Positions 33,224 through 41,743 of a stretch of 49,918 bases of DNA are shown here, one piece after another (position 1 is the first letter of the stretch; each line of letters starts with the position of its first letter). Both the position numbers and the translations under genes were made by a program. The notes under the pieces were generated by a model, which worked only from the letters and a program-made list of their open reading frames with translations, was not told the origin of the DNA and ran no database searches. The DNA comes from an uncultured Prevotellaceae bacterium (lineage in GTDB: Bacteria > Bacteroidota > Bacteroidia > Bacteroidales > Bacteroidaceae): NCBI GenBank assembly GCA_902770195.1, contig CACXSA010000007.1, forward strand, positions 1 to 49,918. The letters are read 5' to 3'.

Positions 33224-35587
33224 TTAACGACGTATGGACTCTTCAAAATGGTGTTGTCCGCCAGTAACGCTCTCCGCATGGTCGGAGAATGGCATATAGA
33301 CATCGGCAAAGCCTCCTTCTGGGATATCTATATCCATCAGGAATTTCCCTCCCTTGATGCGCCATGATACGCTAACCTTTCCCTCTGCACTCATCGTAGA
33401 GCCTTTACACCACGTGATATCACCAACAGGATGAGGGGCTATCTCGATGAGGTTGCCACTGCGTTGAATGCCCAGCAAATCGGGGATGAGCAGGTTTTCG
33501 ATATGGGCCATCATAAAGTGGTTCATAGAGGCTCCGTGGTCTGGATTCCATTGCTCCGTCAGCGTGGTCATTCCTTTTTTTATTTGATAACCATAGCCAG
33601 GCACCTCGTCGTGGTTCAGCATTTTATACAGTAGTTCCCGATGCCCGTTTCTTGCCAATGTGTAGAATAGGTAGCGGTTTCCTATGTCACCCGTTGTCAG
33701 ACGGTCTCCATGCTGATGGATGTCGTTGACGAGGTTTTGGAGAACGGCTTGGTAGTCACCTTCTGGCACGAGTTTCAGATAGAGAGGCAGGGCTAATGAT
33801 GCCTGACTGCCTGTGCCATACGTCTTGCGCTTGGCATCGTAGAACTCACGATTAAAGGCCTGACGGACGTTTTCAGCCTGCTGGTTGTAGTTGAAAGCAT
33901 CCTCCTTGTGACCTAAGTGCTTGGCCATCACATACATATAGCATAACCATTGGTAATAATGTGCTGTGGAAACAAGGGGCATCGGTGTGTTCTGAGAGAA
34001 ACCTGCCCGACCAGGTCCGTAGTCGTACCAGTCGCCCAACCCCATCTTGAGAATATAGGCAGAATCCTGAGAAGCCAGGTACTTCACATAACGCTTCATG
34101 GGCTCGTAATACTGACGGGCCAGTGACAAATCGCCATAATGCTGCCAGCAGAGCATGGGTAGGGCAATGATGGCTCCGCCCCATTCTGGTGACTCTTGGA
34201 AAGGACGAGCCCACGAACCCGTGAACTGGGTGTATTCTGGTGCAATCTCAGGCATAGAGCCATCCTCATGCTGAGCATCCACAATGTTCCGCATCGTCTG
34301 TTCTATCATGCTTCGTGCATCATAGTTATAGACCAGTGCCTCGCCGTTCAGCCAGTCTTGTTCCAACCATCCCAGTTTCTCGCGTGCAGGACAGTCTGTC
34401 CATACTGCCTGCCAGTTGCTTCGGATGGCACGGTCTATTAATTGGTGGGTGGCATTGATGCGAGGATTGGAGCACTCGAAGCTACCGGTTCGCTGGGCGG
34501 AGTTGTAGATAAAGCAAGACTTGATATCTTTCAGTACCTCAATGTCGCCTTCCACCTGAAGATAGCGATAACTGTAATAGGAGAAGCGAGGATGCCATGT
34601 TTCAACATTTTTCCTGCTTTTCCCCTCATTGTTGTCTCCTTTTAATATATAGGTGTAATAGTGTGGACGACCTGTCTGCTTCTGATTGCATAGCCCTTCT
34701 GGTGTAAGGGTCTCCGAAGGGGTTATCTTCAGGTATTGTCCCCGCTTTCCTTTCACAGTGATTTCTGGGAAGCCAGCCAGATTTTGTCCCATATCCAGCA
34801 CCATTAGCGAGTCTTTTCTTAGTGTTTTCTTAACAGGATATCGTTCCATCAACTTGACAGGGTGGGCCATCTGCAATCGCATCTGTCCCTTGGGTGCCTT
34901 TTGGATAACCGCAGGCTTCCAGATACGCTCATGGATGTCTTTTGTGTCCTCTCCACTAACCTCTAGTCGTGCATCATAATCTTCTCCGCCATAGATGCTG
35001 TTGAACACGATGGGCGAGGGGGTCCACTCCCACTTGTCATCGCTCAGCAGACGCTCGCGAAGGTTGTCATCGTAAATCACGTAAAGGAAGAAAAGCAGCG
35101 TGGGGGGACCGAATGAAATGCGCAGCTTGTGATAGCGTCCGCCCTGCTCGTTGTAAAAGCCATTCCCTAAGAGCACACGGAACTCGTTGTCCGACTGTTG
35201 GATGGCATCCGTGACATCATAGACATTGAAGAATACCGTCTTGTCATAGTCGCTCCAGGCAGGTGCCATCTCCGAGTCGCCAATCTTCTTGCCGTTGATG
35301 CTCAGTTCATAAAAACCTAGTCCGCAGATGCGTAGCTCTGCACTCTTGATGGCTCTTCTGGGTTTGAAACTACGACGTAGAATAATGCTGCGGCGTGATA
35401 GCGTGTCGGCTTGTGCCCATAGAGCCTTTGTCTCTTTCAGTACACTGCCCTGAAAATGGCGCCCTTCTGGGATGTGAGCCTGTTGGCGTGTGATGGCACC
35501 AATCCACTGGGCTCCTCCGAAGTAGTCCTGAGCTTGTATGACAAGTGAGGCCAGTGAGAAAAGTATAGTGAGAAAGATTTTCTTCAT
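33224..35587 (-). CDS. GH78 alpha-L-rhamnosidase
   Basis: 787 residues with a signal peptide (MKKIFLTILFSLASLVIQAQ). GH78 features: RRSFKPRRAIKSAELRICGL and FYELSINGKKIGD in the N-terminal beta domains, VWTDCPAREKLGWLEQD with the catalytic-region Glu in the (alpha/alpha)6 barrel, and a C-terminal beta-sandwich. It cuts terminal alpha-L-rhamnose from pectin or glycosides. Its ATG overlaps the TGA of the preceding giant CAZyme gene (ATGA), so the two enzymes are translationally coupled and should act on one substrate. It is single-domain, unlike the GH78-BNR protein at 10661. No clear terminator follows. Confidence 0.92.
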   Translation of the reverse strand: MKKIFLTILFSLASLVIQAQDYFGGAQWIGAITRQQAHIPEGRHFQGSVLKETKALWAQADTLSRRSIILRRSFKPRRAIKSAELRICGLGFYELSINGKKIGDSEMAPAWSDYDKTVFFNVYDVTDAIQQSDNEFRVLLGNGFYNEQGGRYHKLRISFGPPTLLFFLYVIYDDNLRERLLSDDKWEWTPSPIVFNSIYGGEDYDARLEVSGEDTKDIHERIWKPAVIQKAPKGQMRLQMAHPVKLMERYPVKKTLRKDSLMVLDMGQNLAGFPEITVKGKRGQYLKITPSETLTPEGLCNQKQTGRPHYYTYILKGDNNEGKSRKNVETWHPRFSYYSYRYLQVEGDIEVLKDIKSCFIYNSAQRTGSFECSNPRINATHQLIDRAIRSNWQAVWTDCPAREKLGWLEQDWLNGEALVYNYDARSMIEQTMRNIVDAQHEDGSMPEIAPEYTQFTGSWARPFQESPEWGGAIIALPMLCWQHYGDLSLARQYYEPMKRYVKYLASQDSAYILKMGLGDWYDYGPGRAGFSQNTPMPLVSTAHYYQWLCYMYVMAKHLGHKEDAFNYNQQAENVRQAFNREFYDAKRKTYGTGSQASLALPLYLKLVPEGDYQAVLQNLVNDIHQHGDRLTTGDIGNRYLFYTLARNGHRELLYKMLNHDEVPGYGYQIKKGMTTLTEQWNPDHGASMNHFMMAHIENLLIPDLLGIQRSGNLIEIAPHPVGDITWCKGSTMSAEGKVSVSWRIKGGKFLMDIDIPEGGFADVYMPFSDHAESVTGGQHHFEESIRR

Positions 35588-38500
35588 AGGGCGTTTCCGA
35601 TGATGATTTTCCCTAACTCCTTACGCTCTCCTACGCATTTGCCGTCAACCAGCACGCGCAATCCCTTGCCCTGATGATAGCGGCTTCCGTCACGATCCCA
35701 GAGGATGGTGATGTTGTGACCATGATACAGGATGTTGTCGAGACAGAAGTAGTCCCACTTGTCCTTTGGCAACAAGGGATTTACCTCTAGGGTGTTGTCG
35801 CTACGGGGACGCAATCCGCAAAGACCTGTGATAATCAGGTCGTTGAAGGTCGAGTGGTTATAGTAGCGACTGCGTTCCTGGTCGCCTTTCAGCCAGTAGC
35901 CTGTCGTCTCGTCCAGGTATTCTCCGATATAGGGCTTGCCACGCATGTGCTGGCTCTGCATGTATTTTTCCATTTCTGCGAAATACAGGGAATCGCCAAT
36001 AACGGGATTGCTGTAATCGTTGAGGTAATTTGCCATAGCTGTCAGCGTCTGACTGGTGGCAAAGGGCCAGACAGCACCGTCCCACTCACATTTTCCTACA
36101 CCATGAGTACGGAACTGAGGATGGCGACGCTCTGCAGTGGTCTGTCCGTAGGGAGCCGAAAAACCTTGTGGGTCGGCAGCCTGTAGCCAGGCAACGCCAT
36201 ATTTTGCATCGTCTTTAGCCATGTGGGTGTACCAAGGCATGAAACCGATGGCCTCACGAACGTTGGCAGACGAGTCAACGCGATGGGTCTCGAAGAACTG
36301 ATGACGCTCGTTCCATAGTTTGGCATGCACCAACTCGCTCAGTTTGTCAGCCTTGTCGAAATAGGTCTTGGCTTTGTCTTTGTCGCCTGCCAGTTGGGCA
36401 ATGTTGCCAATAGCCCTTGCATTACCATACATATAGGCATTGATACTGGGACGCAGGTATTTCTTCTTTCGTCCGCCACTGATAGTTTCTTCCATAGCGT
36501 CCTGCACGTCCGCCTGCCAGTAGTAGCCTCCGTCTCGTGTATGGGTCGTCTCCCAGTGGTTGTATTCCCATTCCAGTGAGGGAAGCATGGAGGTAATCCA
36601 CTCCTTGCGTCCATCCACCAGATAGCGCCCCCACAGCGAGTGAGGCATCCACGACGAGTAGTTGGCAATTTTTTTCATAGGTTGTCCCTCGTTGCCCTTG
36701 TACCAGGTGTTCATGATCTGGTCGAGCCACATGGGGTTGCGCAGCCAACGGCTTTCGTGGATATGATGTCCTACACCAGAGGCAATGAGGTTGTACTGGT
36801 CAGCATAGCTTCTGTTCACGAGGAACTCCGTCATAGCATAGCCTACAGGAGTGGTCTTGATGTGTTTTCTGAGTGTCCACCAACGGAAGTACCACATTTC
36901 TTCAAAATCCTTGTCAGGACAGTCGAAGAGAGGTACATTCTGTGTCATCCATTCCCACGCCTTTGCATTGGGGATGGTCTGCACGATGTTCTCATCCTCC
37001 ATCGTGTTGAAATAGTCCACGTAGTGCTTGTAATTGTCATACTTCAGAATGGCAGCTGTTCCGTCCATGTCTGAACTGCAGGTCTTTACGTTGCTGATGG
37101 CATAGACAGCCAGGGGGGCATCCTCGCCAGCGTTGTCCAGCGTGCCGTCCCAGTCTGCTGGGGTATCGATATCAGGGAAGGTGCGACGTTCTCCGGTGCG
37201 GAACATGATACGCTCAATTTTCTCCACGGGAGCAAAGAACATGCGCTGGCCGGCCTTCTTATCATTGATATAGACCTCAATCAGTCGGCGACCGACGCTC
37301 AATACTGCCTTCACGTGGTAAGTCTTGTTCGCCTCGTATTTCCCCAGTCCGCCATAGCGGGCACCGCCCTTACAGCGCATAATACCTTCGTCCGTCAGTT
37401 CGATGCGTGAGCAGGCCGTTCCGTGTTCGTCCAGAAATTCTATCTGCAACAATCCTGTGTTGTTTTGAGCAGCACATAGGTCGAACTCTACCTCCAATTC
37501 CTTGGCAGCTGGAATCTTGCGTTCTACACGGGCATAGTCGAAGGGGTCGCTGTCAGACAGGGTAAGCCATCCGTCTTTCAAACTGACCCCGGCACGTCTG
37601 GGTGAATAGATGTTCCAGTTGACAAGTTCGGAAAGTCTATCTGCTTTGAATTCCTTGCCATCGGCATGATTTTGCGCTTCTGTCCGTACAGGCACTGGGA
37701 TATGGGCTACCCACATGTCCTCCTTGTTCATCGAATAGGTCACCCATAGGTCTGAGTCCTTGGGAACGCCATTGCCTTCCTGGATTCCTCTTACATATTG
37801 TGGGCCGTACGATTTGTAGTTGCCCCCATAGCGCATGGGTGGCACCTCGCCTTGCACCAGATTCAGGGTGGTATATTCCAAGCCGTCCTTTGACAGTGAA
37901 ATGCCCAGTGGCCAACGGTATTCAGAAGGGTTATAGACTGTGGCGTAGGTACCGTCAGTCAGTCGCTGTCCCCATATTTTGGCATTGCTGTTCACGAAAC
38001 CTTTGGCACGTTCTACGGGTTGTGCCCAGGTCTGTCCTCCATCGTCGCTGATACTGGTCAGCGCATGTTTCCAGAGTGAGGCGATGCGTCCGTCGGGCAG
38101 GGTATAGTCGCAGTAGGCCTTATACTCCTTGTGCAGAGGAATGAGCGGGTCGTTACGGTCAGCCTCTTCCACCCATTGCATCCTGTAGCGTGGGTTAGCC
38201 AGTATCTCCTCGCAGGCCTTGCGGACATCTTTGGGAGCCTTGGTGTAGAAGGGCCATTGGGGCTTATTAGCCATATAGGTCTTATATGCCCCATTCAGAT
38301 AAATAAAGAATATAGGTCCGAAAGTACCGTCTTTCTTCACCTCACGAATCACACGACCAATACCATTACCATCGTTGGGATCGTCCTTCTTGTCAAATGC
38401 TACACCATAGTTTCCGATAGCCCAGAGCTGTCCGCTCTTGCTGACATACCATCCTACACGCTGGTGCATGATGGCTATCAGGTTGTGAGCCTTCTCAGGA

Positions 38501-39780
38501 CGGTTGGGCTTTTGGAAACCTTCAGGCACCTGTAGCTCTGGAAACAGAATCTCGGGGTCGGTCCATGTGTAGCCGTCCTTCGAGGTCTGCAACATGGTTC
38601 TCGAAGGGGGCACGTGCTCATCCTTAGGGTCACAGAGGTAATGCACGTAGAACTGGTTGTTCCAGTAGGCCATCATGGGCTGGTGGTTATAGGTCCACCC
38701 GTCGTTGTTGACTTTGGCAGGGTGCTCACGATTGGCTCGTAGTATCTGGATGTTGTGCACACCAACGACAGGGCTCAGCCCGCCATCATGGCGATAGGGG
38801 TTGCTGAGCGTTTTCCCTGTATAATGGATGCGTTCTTTGGCGTGAAGCAGTCCGTAGATGATGCTTTCAGGCGCTTTGAAGATGGTTCCATGCTTATGCA
38901 GCACAGGCACTTTCACCTTCTTCGACACATCCTCGAACTTTACGAAGTCCTTGGTGAAGTGGGCTCCGAAGTCTTTCAGCTGATAGCGGTCGTAGTAGAT
39001 AAGCCAACCAGATTTACTATTTGACAATTTACCATTTACAGTTTTATCGTCAAGTTTCAGTACCGTAGGACCTTCCATCATCTTGCCGGTAAAAGGTTCT
39101 GAGGCTTTCGACCACGGCCCGTATGGCGACTTGCTGTAGGCCACCTTGATGTCACGCTCTGGACGGGTGTTGTCCTTCAGCACCATCACATAGTCTTTCT
39201 TGCCTCGCTTCACCAGCGTAGCGTCAATGCACGAGAAGCCTGGGTCTATCATCAGCTTTGTGGGTGCAAAGGTCTTGAAGTCCTTGGTGGTGGTATAGTA
39301 CAATCGGTGGTTGTTCTTGTGGTCCTCCTGTCCATCGGGGAATTTACCTGGAATGCACGATGCCCAGATGATGACAGCCTGCTGGCGCTCATCGTCCCAG
39401 AACAGCTCTGGCGCCCACACATTCACCGTCGTCGTGTCTGTCATCACCTTGATGAAACGCTGCTCGCTCCAGTTCTTCAAGTCTTTCGAACAGGCATAGC
39501 CGAATCCGAGGTCTCCACGCCACGAACTGGTCCATACCAGGTGGAACACGCCGTCGGGAGTGCGGATGATGCTGGGGTCGCGCATTACTTTCTGCTTGCC
39601 CACCTCTGGCTTCAGCCATGTGCCGGGAATGCTGTCCCACTGCCAACCGTCGTAGCTGTAGATGAACCGAAGCCCGTCCGTGGCAGGCTCATGGAACGAG
39701 GTGGAGATGTAAACTTCACGCTGTGCTGAGGCAGAAAGGAAGCCTATGAGCATCAGTAAAGGTAGGAAAAAACGTTTCAT
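35584..39780 (-). CDS. Giant multi-domain CAZyme, GH143/GH142-like (Dha hydrolase / beta-L-arabinofuranosidase type)
   Basis: 1,398 residues with a signal peptide (MKRFFLPLLMLIGFLSASAQ). Residues about 20-330 form a GH43-like propeller (RDPSIIRTPDGVFHLVW, VWAPELFWDD, SCIDATLV, MEGPTVLK). About 340-690 carry a second propeller-like stretch with BNR repeats (SDDGGQTW). About 720-870 look like a concanavalin-type sandwich. About 900-1398 form an (alpha/alpha)6 glycosidase with CEWDGAVWPFATSQTL and NHSTFNDLIITGL. This resembles the bifunctional enzyme of Bacteroides rhamnogalacturonan-II loci, which removes Dha and beta-L-arabinofuranose from side chain D. The identification rests on architecture and locus; individual activities are inferred. 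A short repeat at 39014-39049 encodes TVNGKLSNSKSG. It heads a two-gene unit with GH78. Confidence 0.72.
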   Translation of the reverse strand: MKRFFLPLLMLIGFLSASAQREVYISTSFHEPATDGLRFIYSYDGWQWDSIPGTWLKPEVGKQKVMRDPSIIRTPDGVFHLVWTSSWRGDLGFGYACSKDLKNWSEQRFIKVMTDTTTVNVWAPELFWDDERQQAVIIWASCIPGKFPDGQEDHKNNHRLYYTTTKDFKTFAPTKLMIDPGFSCIDATLVKRGKKDYVMVLKDNTRPERDIKVAYSKSPYGPWSKASEPFTGKMMEGPTVLKLDDKTVNGKLSNSKSGWLIYYDRYQLKDFGAHFTKDFVKFEDVSKKVKVPVLHKHGTIFKAPESIIYGLLHAKERIHYTGKTLSNPYRHDGGLSPVVGVHNIQILRANREHPAKVNNDGWTYNHQPMMAYWNNQFYVHYLCDPKDEHVPPSRTMLQTSKDGYTWTDPEILFPELQVPEGFQKPNRPEKAHNLIAIMHQRVGWYVSKSGQLWAIGNYGVAFDKKDDPNDGNGIGRVIREVKKDGTFGPIFFIYLNGAYKTYMANKPQWPFYTKAPKDVRKACEEILANPRYRMQWVEEADRNDPLIPLHKEYKAYCDYTLPDGRIASLWKHALTSISDDGGQTWAQPVERAKGFVNSNAKIWGQRLTDGTYATVYNPSEYRWPLGISLSKDGLEYTTLNLVQGEVPPMRYGGNYKSYGPQYVRGIQEGNGVPKDSDLWVTYSMNKEDMWVAHIPVPVRTEAQNHADGKEFKADRLSELVNWNIYSPRRAGVSLKDGWLTLSDSDPFDYARVERKIPAAKELEVEFDLCAAQNNTGLLQIEFLDEHGTACSRIELTDEGIMRCKGGARYGGLGKYEANKTYHVKAVLSVGRRLIEVYINDKKAGQRMFFAPVEKIERIMFRTGERRTFPDIDTPADWDGTLDNAGEDAPLAVYAISNVKTCSSDMDGTAAILKYDNYKHYVDYFNTMEDENIVQTIPNAKAWEWMTQNVPLFDCPDKDFEEMWYFRWWTLRKHIKTTPVGYAMTEFLVNRSYADQYNLIASGVGHHIHESRWLRNPMWLDQIMNTWYKGNEGQPMKKIANYSSWMPHSLWGRYLVDGRKEWITSMLPSLEWEYNHWETTHTRDGGYYWQADVQDAMEETISGGRKKKYLRPSINAYMYGNARAIGNIAQLAGDKDKAKTYFDKADKLSELVHAKLWNERHQFFETHRVDSSANVREAIGFMPWYTHMAKDDAKYGVAWLQAADPQGFSAPYGQTTAERRHPQFRTHGVGKCEWDGAVWPFATSQTLTAMANYLNDYSNPVIGDSLYFAEMEKYMQSQHMRGKPYIGEYLDETTGYWLKGDQERSRYYNHSTFNDLIITGLCGLRPRSDNTLEVNPLLPKDKWDYFCLDNILYHGHNITILWDRDGSRYHQGKGLRVLVDGKCVGERKELGKIIIGNAL
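39014..39049. repeat. 7/8-nt tandem repeat in the giant CAZyme
   Basis: Units of the form ATTTGACA, ATTTACC, ATTTACA. The minus strand encodes VNGKLSNSKSG. The base pattern is very similar to the repeats at 13257 and 45293. Confidence 0.7.
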
Positions 39781-39874
39781 ATTACATTATATATATATAT
39801 TTATAGTTTAGACGGAATACTATGTTTTTTGTAACTAATTGCCCGTATTGTATGGCATTTTCAAAAAAAACGAC

Positions 39875-39882
39875 TATCTTTG
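39875..39882 (+). promoter_or_regulatory. -7 box of the FMN-binding protein gene
   Basis: TATCTTTG on the plus strand, 28 bases before the ATG at 39910. The -33 element is imperfect. Confidence 0.6.
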
Positions 39883-39909
39883 CAGCCCCAAATTTATTTT
39901 TATATAACA

Positions 39910-40290
39910 ATGAAAAAGGTATTAATAGCTTTTATGCTGCTGGGTGCTATGTCCGCCCAGGCAGACGATGTGATGAAGAAGGAAAAGGACGGCACTTATA
40001 TCGTAAACACCACAACCCTGGCTCAGGACGTGGAGGGCTATAACGGTCCTACACCTGTTGAAGTGTATATCAAGAAGAATAAAATAGTGAAAATTGTGCC
40101 CTTGAAGACGCTCGATGGTCCTAAATATGTGGCAAAGGTGAAGAAAGGCATGTTGCCCAAGTACGAGGGTGCCAATGTCAAGAAGGGTGTAGTGCCCGAA
40201 GTTGATGGTGTCACGGGTGCTACGTTCACCTCCGACGCCATGAAGGAGAATATACGTCGCGCAGTTGCCTATTATTTTAAGCATAAATAG
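39910..40290 (+). CDS. Small secreted FMN-binding-domain protein
   Basis: 126 residues: signal peptide MKKVLIAFMLLGAMSAQA, then one FMN-binding domain. The motif DGVTGATFTSDAM fits the consensus for covalent FMN attachment by ApbE, with Thr107 as the expected attachment site. The family is known from RnfG, NqrC and extracytosolic electron carriers. There are no membrane segments beyond the signal and no partner oxidoreductase or apbE in the window. It probably works as a periplasmic redox carrier; its partners are unknown. An alternative upstream TTG start (39880) would fall inside the promoter. The gene is monocistronic. Confidence 0.85.
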   Translation: MKKVLIAFMLLGAMSAQADDVMKKEKDGTYIVNTTTLAQDVEGYNGPTPVEVYIKKNKIVKIVPLKTLDGPKYVAKVKKGMLPKYEGANVKKGVVPEVDGVTGATFTSDAMKENIRRAVAYYFKHK

Positions 40291-40314
40291 GGTGCAGGAT
40301 TGACATAAATTAAG

Positions 40315-40340
40315 AATGTGCACGAACACATTAAAAATTT
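40315..40340 (+). terminator. Weak terminator-like hairpin
   Basis: AATGTG and CACATT around a short loop, followed by AAAAATTTTT. The six-base stem is weak, but the position just after the FMN-binding gene is right. Confidence 0.35.
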
Positions 40341-40375
40341 TTATCAAAAAGCTTGCATCGTATTGGAAAATAACT

Positions 40376-40383
40376 TATCTTTG
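40376..40383 (+). promoter_or_regulatory. -7 box of the beta-barrel protein gene
   Basis: TATCTTTG with CTTG near 40352 at about 20 nt distance. The leader to the ATG at 40446 is about 55 nt. An upstream in-frame ATG at 40407 would add residues before the signal peptide. Confidence 0.65.
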
Positions 40384-40445
40384 CATCGTGATTTAAAATT
40401 AACGGGGTGGAAACACCTTATTTATTAACAAAGACTAAAAAGATT

Positions 40446-41033
40446 ATGAAAAAGATTTTGATGATTGCTGCTATGATGGTAGCCACATTGAGCGCTAGTG
40501 CTCAGAACGAGGTTGGTCAGTTCACTCTGAAACCAATGGTTGGTCTGAACCTTGCTAACATCACCAACAATGATGGTAAGATTAAGGTAGGTGTTGCTGC
40601 TGGTGTTGAGGCTGAGTATGGTATCACTGAGACTTTCGGTATCACTGCTGGTGTTCTTTATTCTATGCAGGGTTGCAAGGACAAGGACAATTCTGATTTT
40701 AAGTCAAACGTTGACTATATCAACATCCCCATCCTGGCCAATGCTTATCTGTTCAAGGGCTTCGCTGTAAAGGTTGGTCTTCAGCCTGGTTTCCTGGTAA
40801 GAGCTAAGGAGAAGTATTCTAATGGTGGTATCGCAGTAGATCGTGACATGAAGGAATTTTGCAACAAGGTTGACCTGTCAATTCCCCTTGGTATTTCTTA
40901 TGAGTACGCTAACTTCGTATTCGACGCTCGTTACAACTGGGGTCTGACCAAGCTCTTTAAGGATGACGCTCGTGACAAGAAGAGCCACAACAGCGTATTC
41001 ATGCTCTCTGTTGGTTACAAGTTCGCTCTCTAA
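40446..41033 (+). CDS. Outer-membrane beta-barrel (porin-family) protein
   Basis: 195 residues from the ATG at 40446. Signal peptide MKKILMIAAMMVATLSASAQ, then about eight amphipathic strands (FTLKPMVGLNLANI, KVGVAAGVEAEYGI, FGITAGVLYSM, FAVKVGLQPGFLVRA, SIPLGISYEYANFVFDARYNWG) and a C-terminal aromatic-ended strand SVFMLSVGYKFAL, as expected for an eight-stranded barrel. Codon use looks highly adapted, suggesting strong expression. Role unknown; small barrels of this kind are common and abundant in Bacteroidota outer membranes. The gene has its own promoter, and the following operon has another. Confidence 0.85.
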   Translation: MKKILMIAAMMVATLSASAQNEVGQFTLKPMVGLNLANITNNDGKIKVGVAAGVEAEYGITETFGITAGVLYSMQGCKDKDNSDFKSNVDYINIPILANAYLFKGFAVKVGLQPGFLVRAKEKYSNGGIAVDRDMKEFCNKVDLSIPLGISYEYANFVFDARYNWGLTKLFKDDARDKKSHNSVFMLSVGYKFAL

Positions 41034-41044
41034 TCTTTGTTTAT

Positions 41045-41075
41045 TTTGTACTTGCGATTTTTTTTGTTATCTTTG
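41045..41075 (+). promoter_or_regulatory. Promoter of the unknown two-gene operon
   Basis: TTTG at 41045-41048 and TATCTTTG at 41068-41075 with 19 nt between, on the plus strand. The start codon is 36 bases further. Confidence 0.8.
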
Positions 41076-41111
41076 CAGCAAGAAACAAAATAAAATAAAA
41101 AGAGATATCCT

Positions 41112-41741
41112 ATGGCAAGTGAAGTAAATGATGTAATAGAAGATTATATGAGGTCGTACAAGTCGCCTATTGAACTTCAGAAAGATGTGGAGGCCCGATA
41201 TGGTGCTGATGCGGAGGAGAAGATGAGCTTAGAAGAGGCTCGTGAGGTTTATGATGAAATTTTTGGTTGGACATATGACCACAATATTGTGATGCAGGAC
41301 TCTTTGATCAAGCAATGTGGAGATCTTTGGCAATGGAGTAAAGCTGATCCTAAGGCAGCTGTAAAAAAAATGGTTGCAACGTTGAAGACGATGGCTGATC
41401 ACTTGGCATATGGGCAGGAGTTAGGACTTAACGAAGCAGAGCAGATAATCATTGATTCGCTATATAGCCAGATTCCTCATAATTATGAGCCCAATTACTT
41501 GGTTTGTGCCAATCAGCTCTATGGTGAGATTTTGCGTATGATGCCCCCAGATTCTGAGGATAGAACGTTTATTAGTTTTTTCGATTTCTTTAGCAAGTTC
41601 GTTAAAAAGGCAACGGAGTTGGCTGCCAAGAATGACGTTGATTTCGACACATCCGACTATAGTTTGACGATGGGCTATTTGTTTGAATTTTTGAGGTACG
41701 AATATGATGTTGACATCGAAAATCCTTGGGGAGAGTTTTAA
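41112..41741 (+). CDS. Hypothetical protein, 209 aa, first of a two-gene unit
   Basis: An acidic, helical, cytoplasmic protein; no signal peptide or membrane segment. I do not recognise it. Notable patches are MASEVNDVIEDYMRSYKSP, YGADAEEKMSLEEAREVYDE and DNPWGEF-like end residues (DIENPWGEF). It is preceded by a perfect promoter and followed two bases after its stop by the next gene, so the two proteins probably act together. The sequence looks like a helical adaptor or regulatory protein, but this is only an impression from composition. Confidence 0.75.
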   Translation: MASEVNDVIEDYMRSYKSPIELQKDVEARYGADAEEKMSLEEAREVYDEIFGWTYDHNIVMQDSLIKQCGDLWQWSKADPKAAVKKMVATLKTMADHLAYGQELGLNEAEQIIIDSLYSQIPHNYEPNYLVCANQLYGEILRMMPPDSEDRTFISFFDFFSKFVKKATELAAKNDVDFDTSDYSLTMGYLFEFLRYEYDVDIENPWGEF

Positions 41742-41743
41742 CC

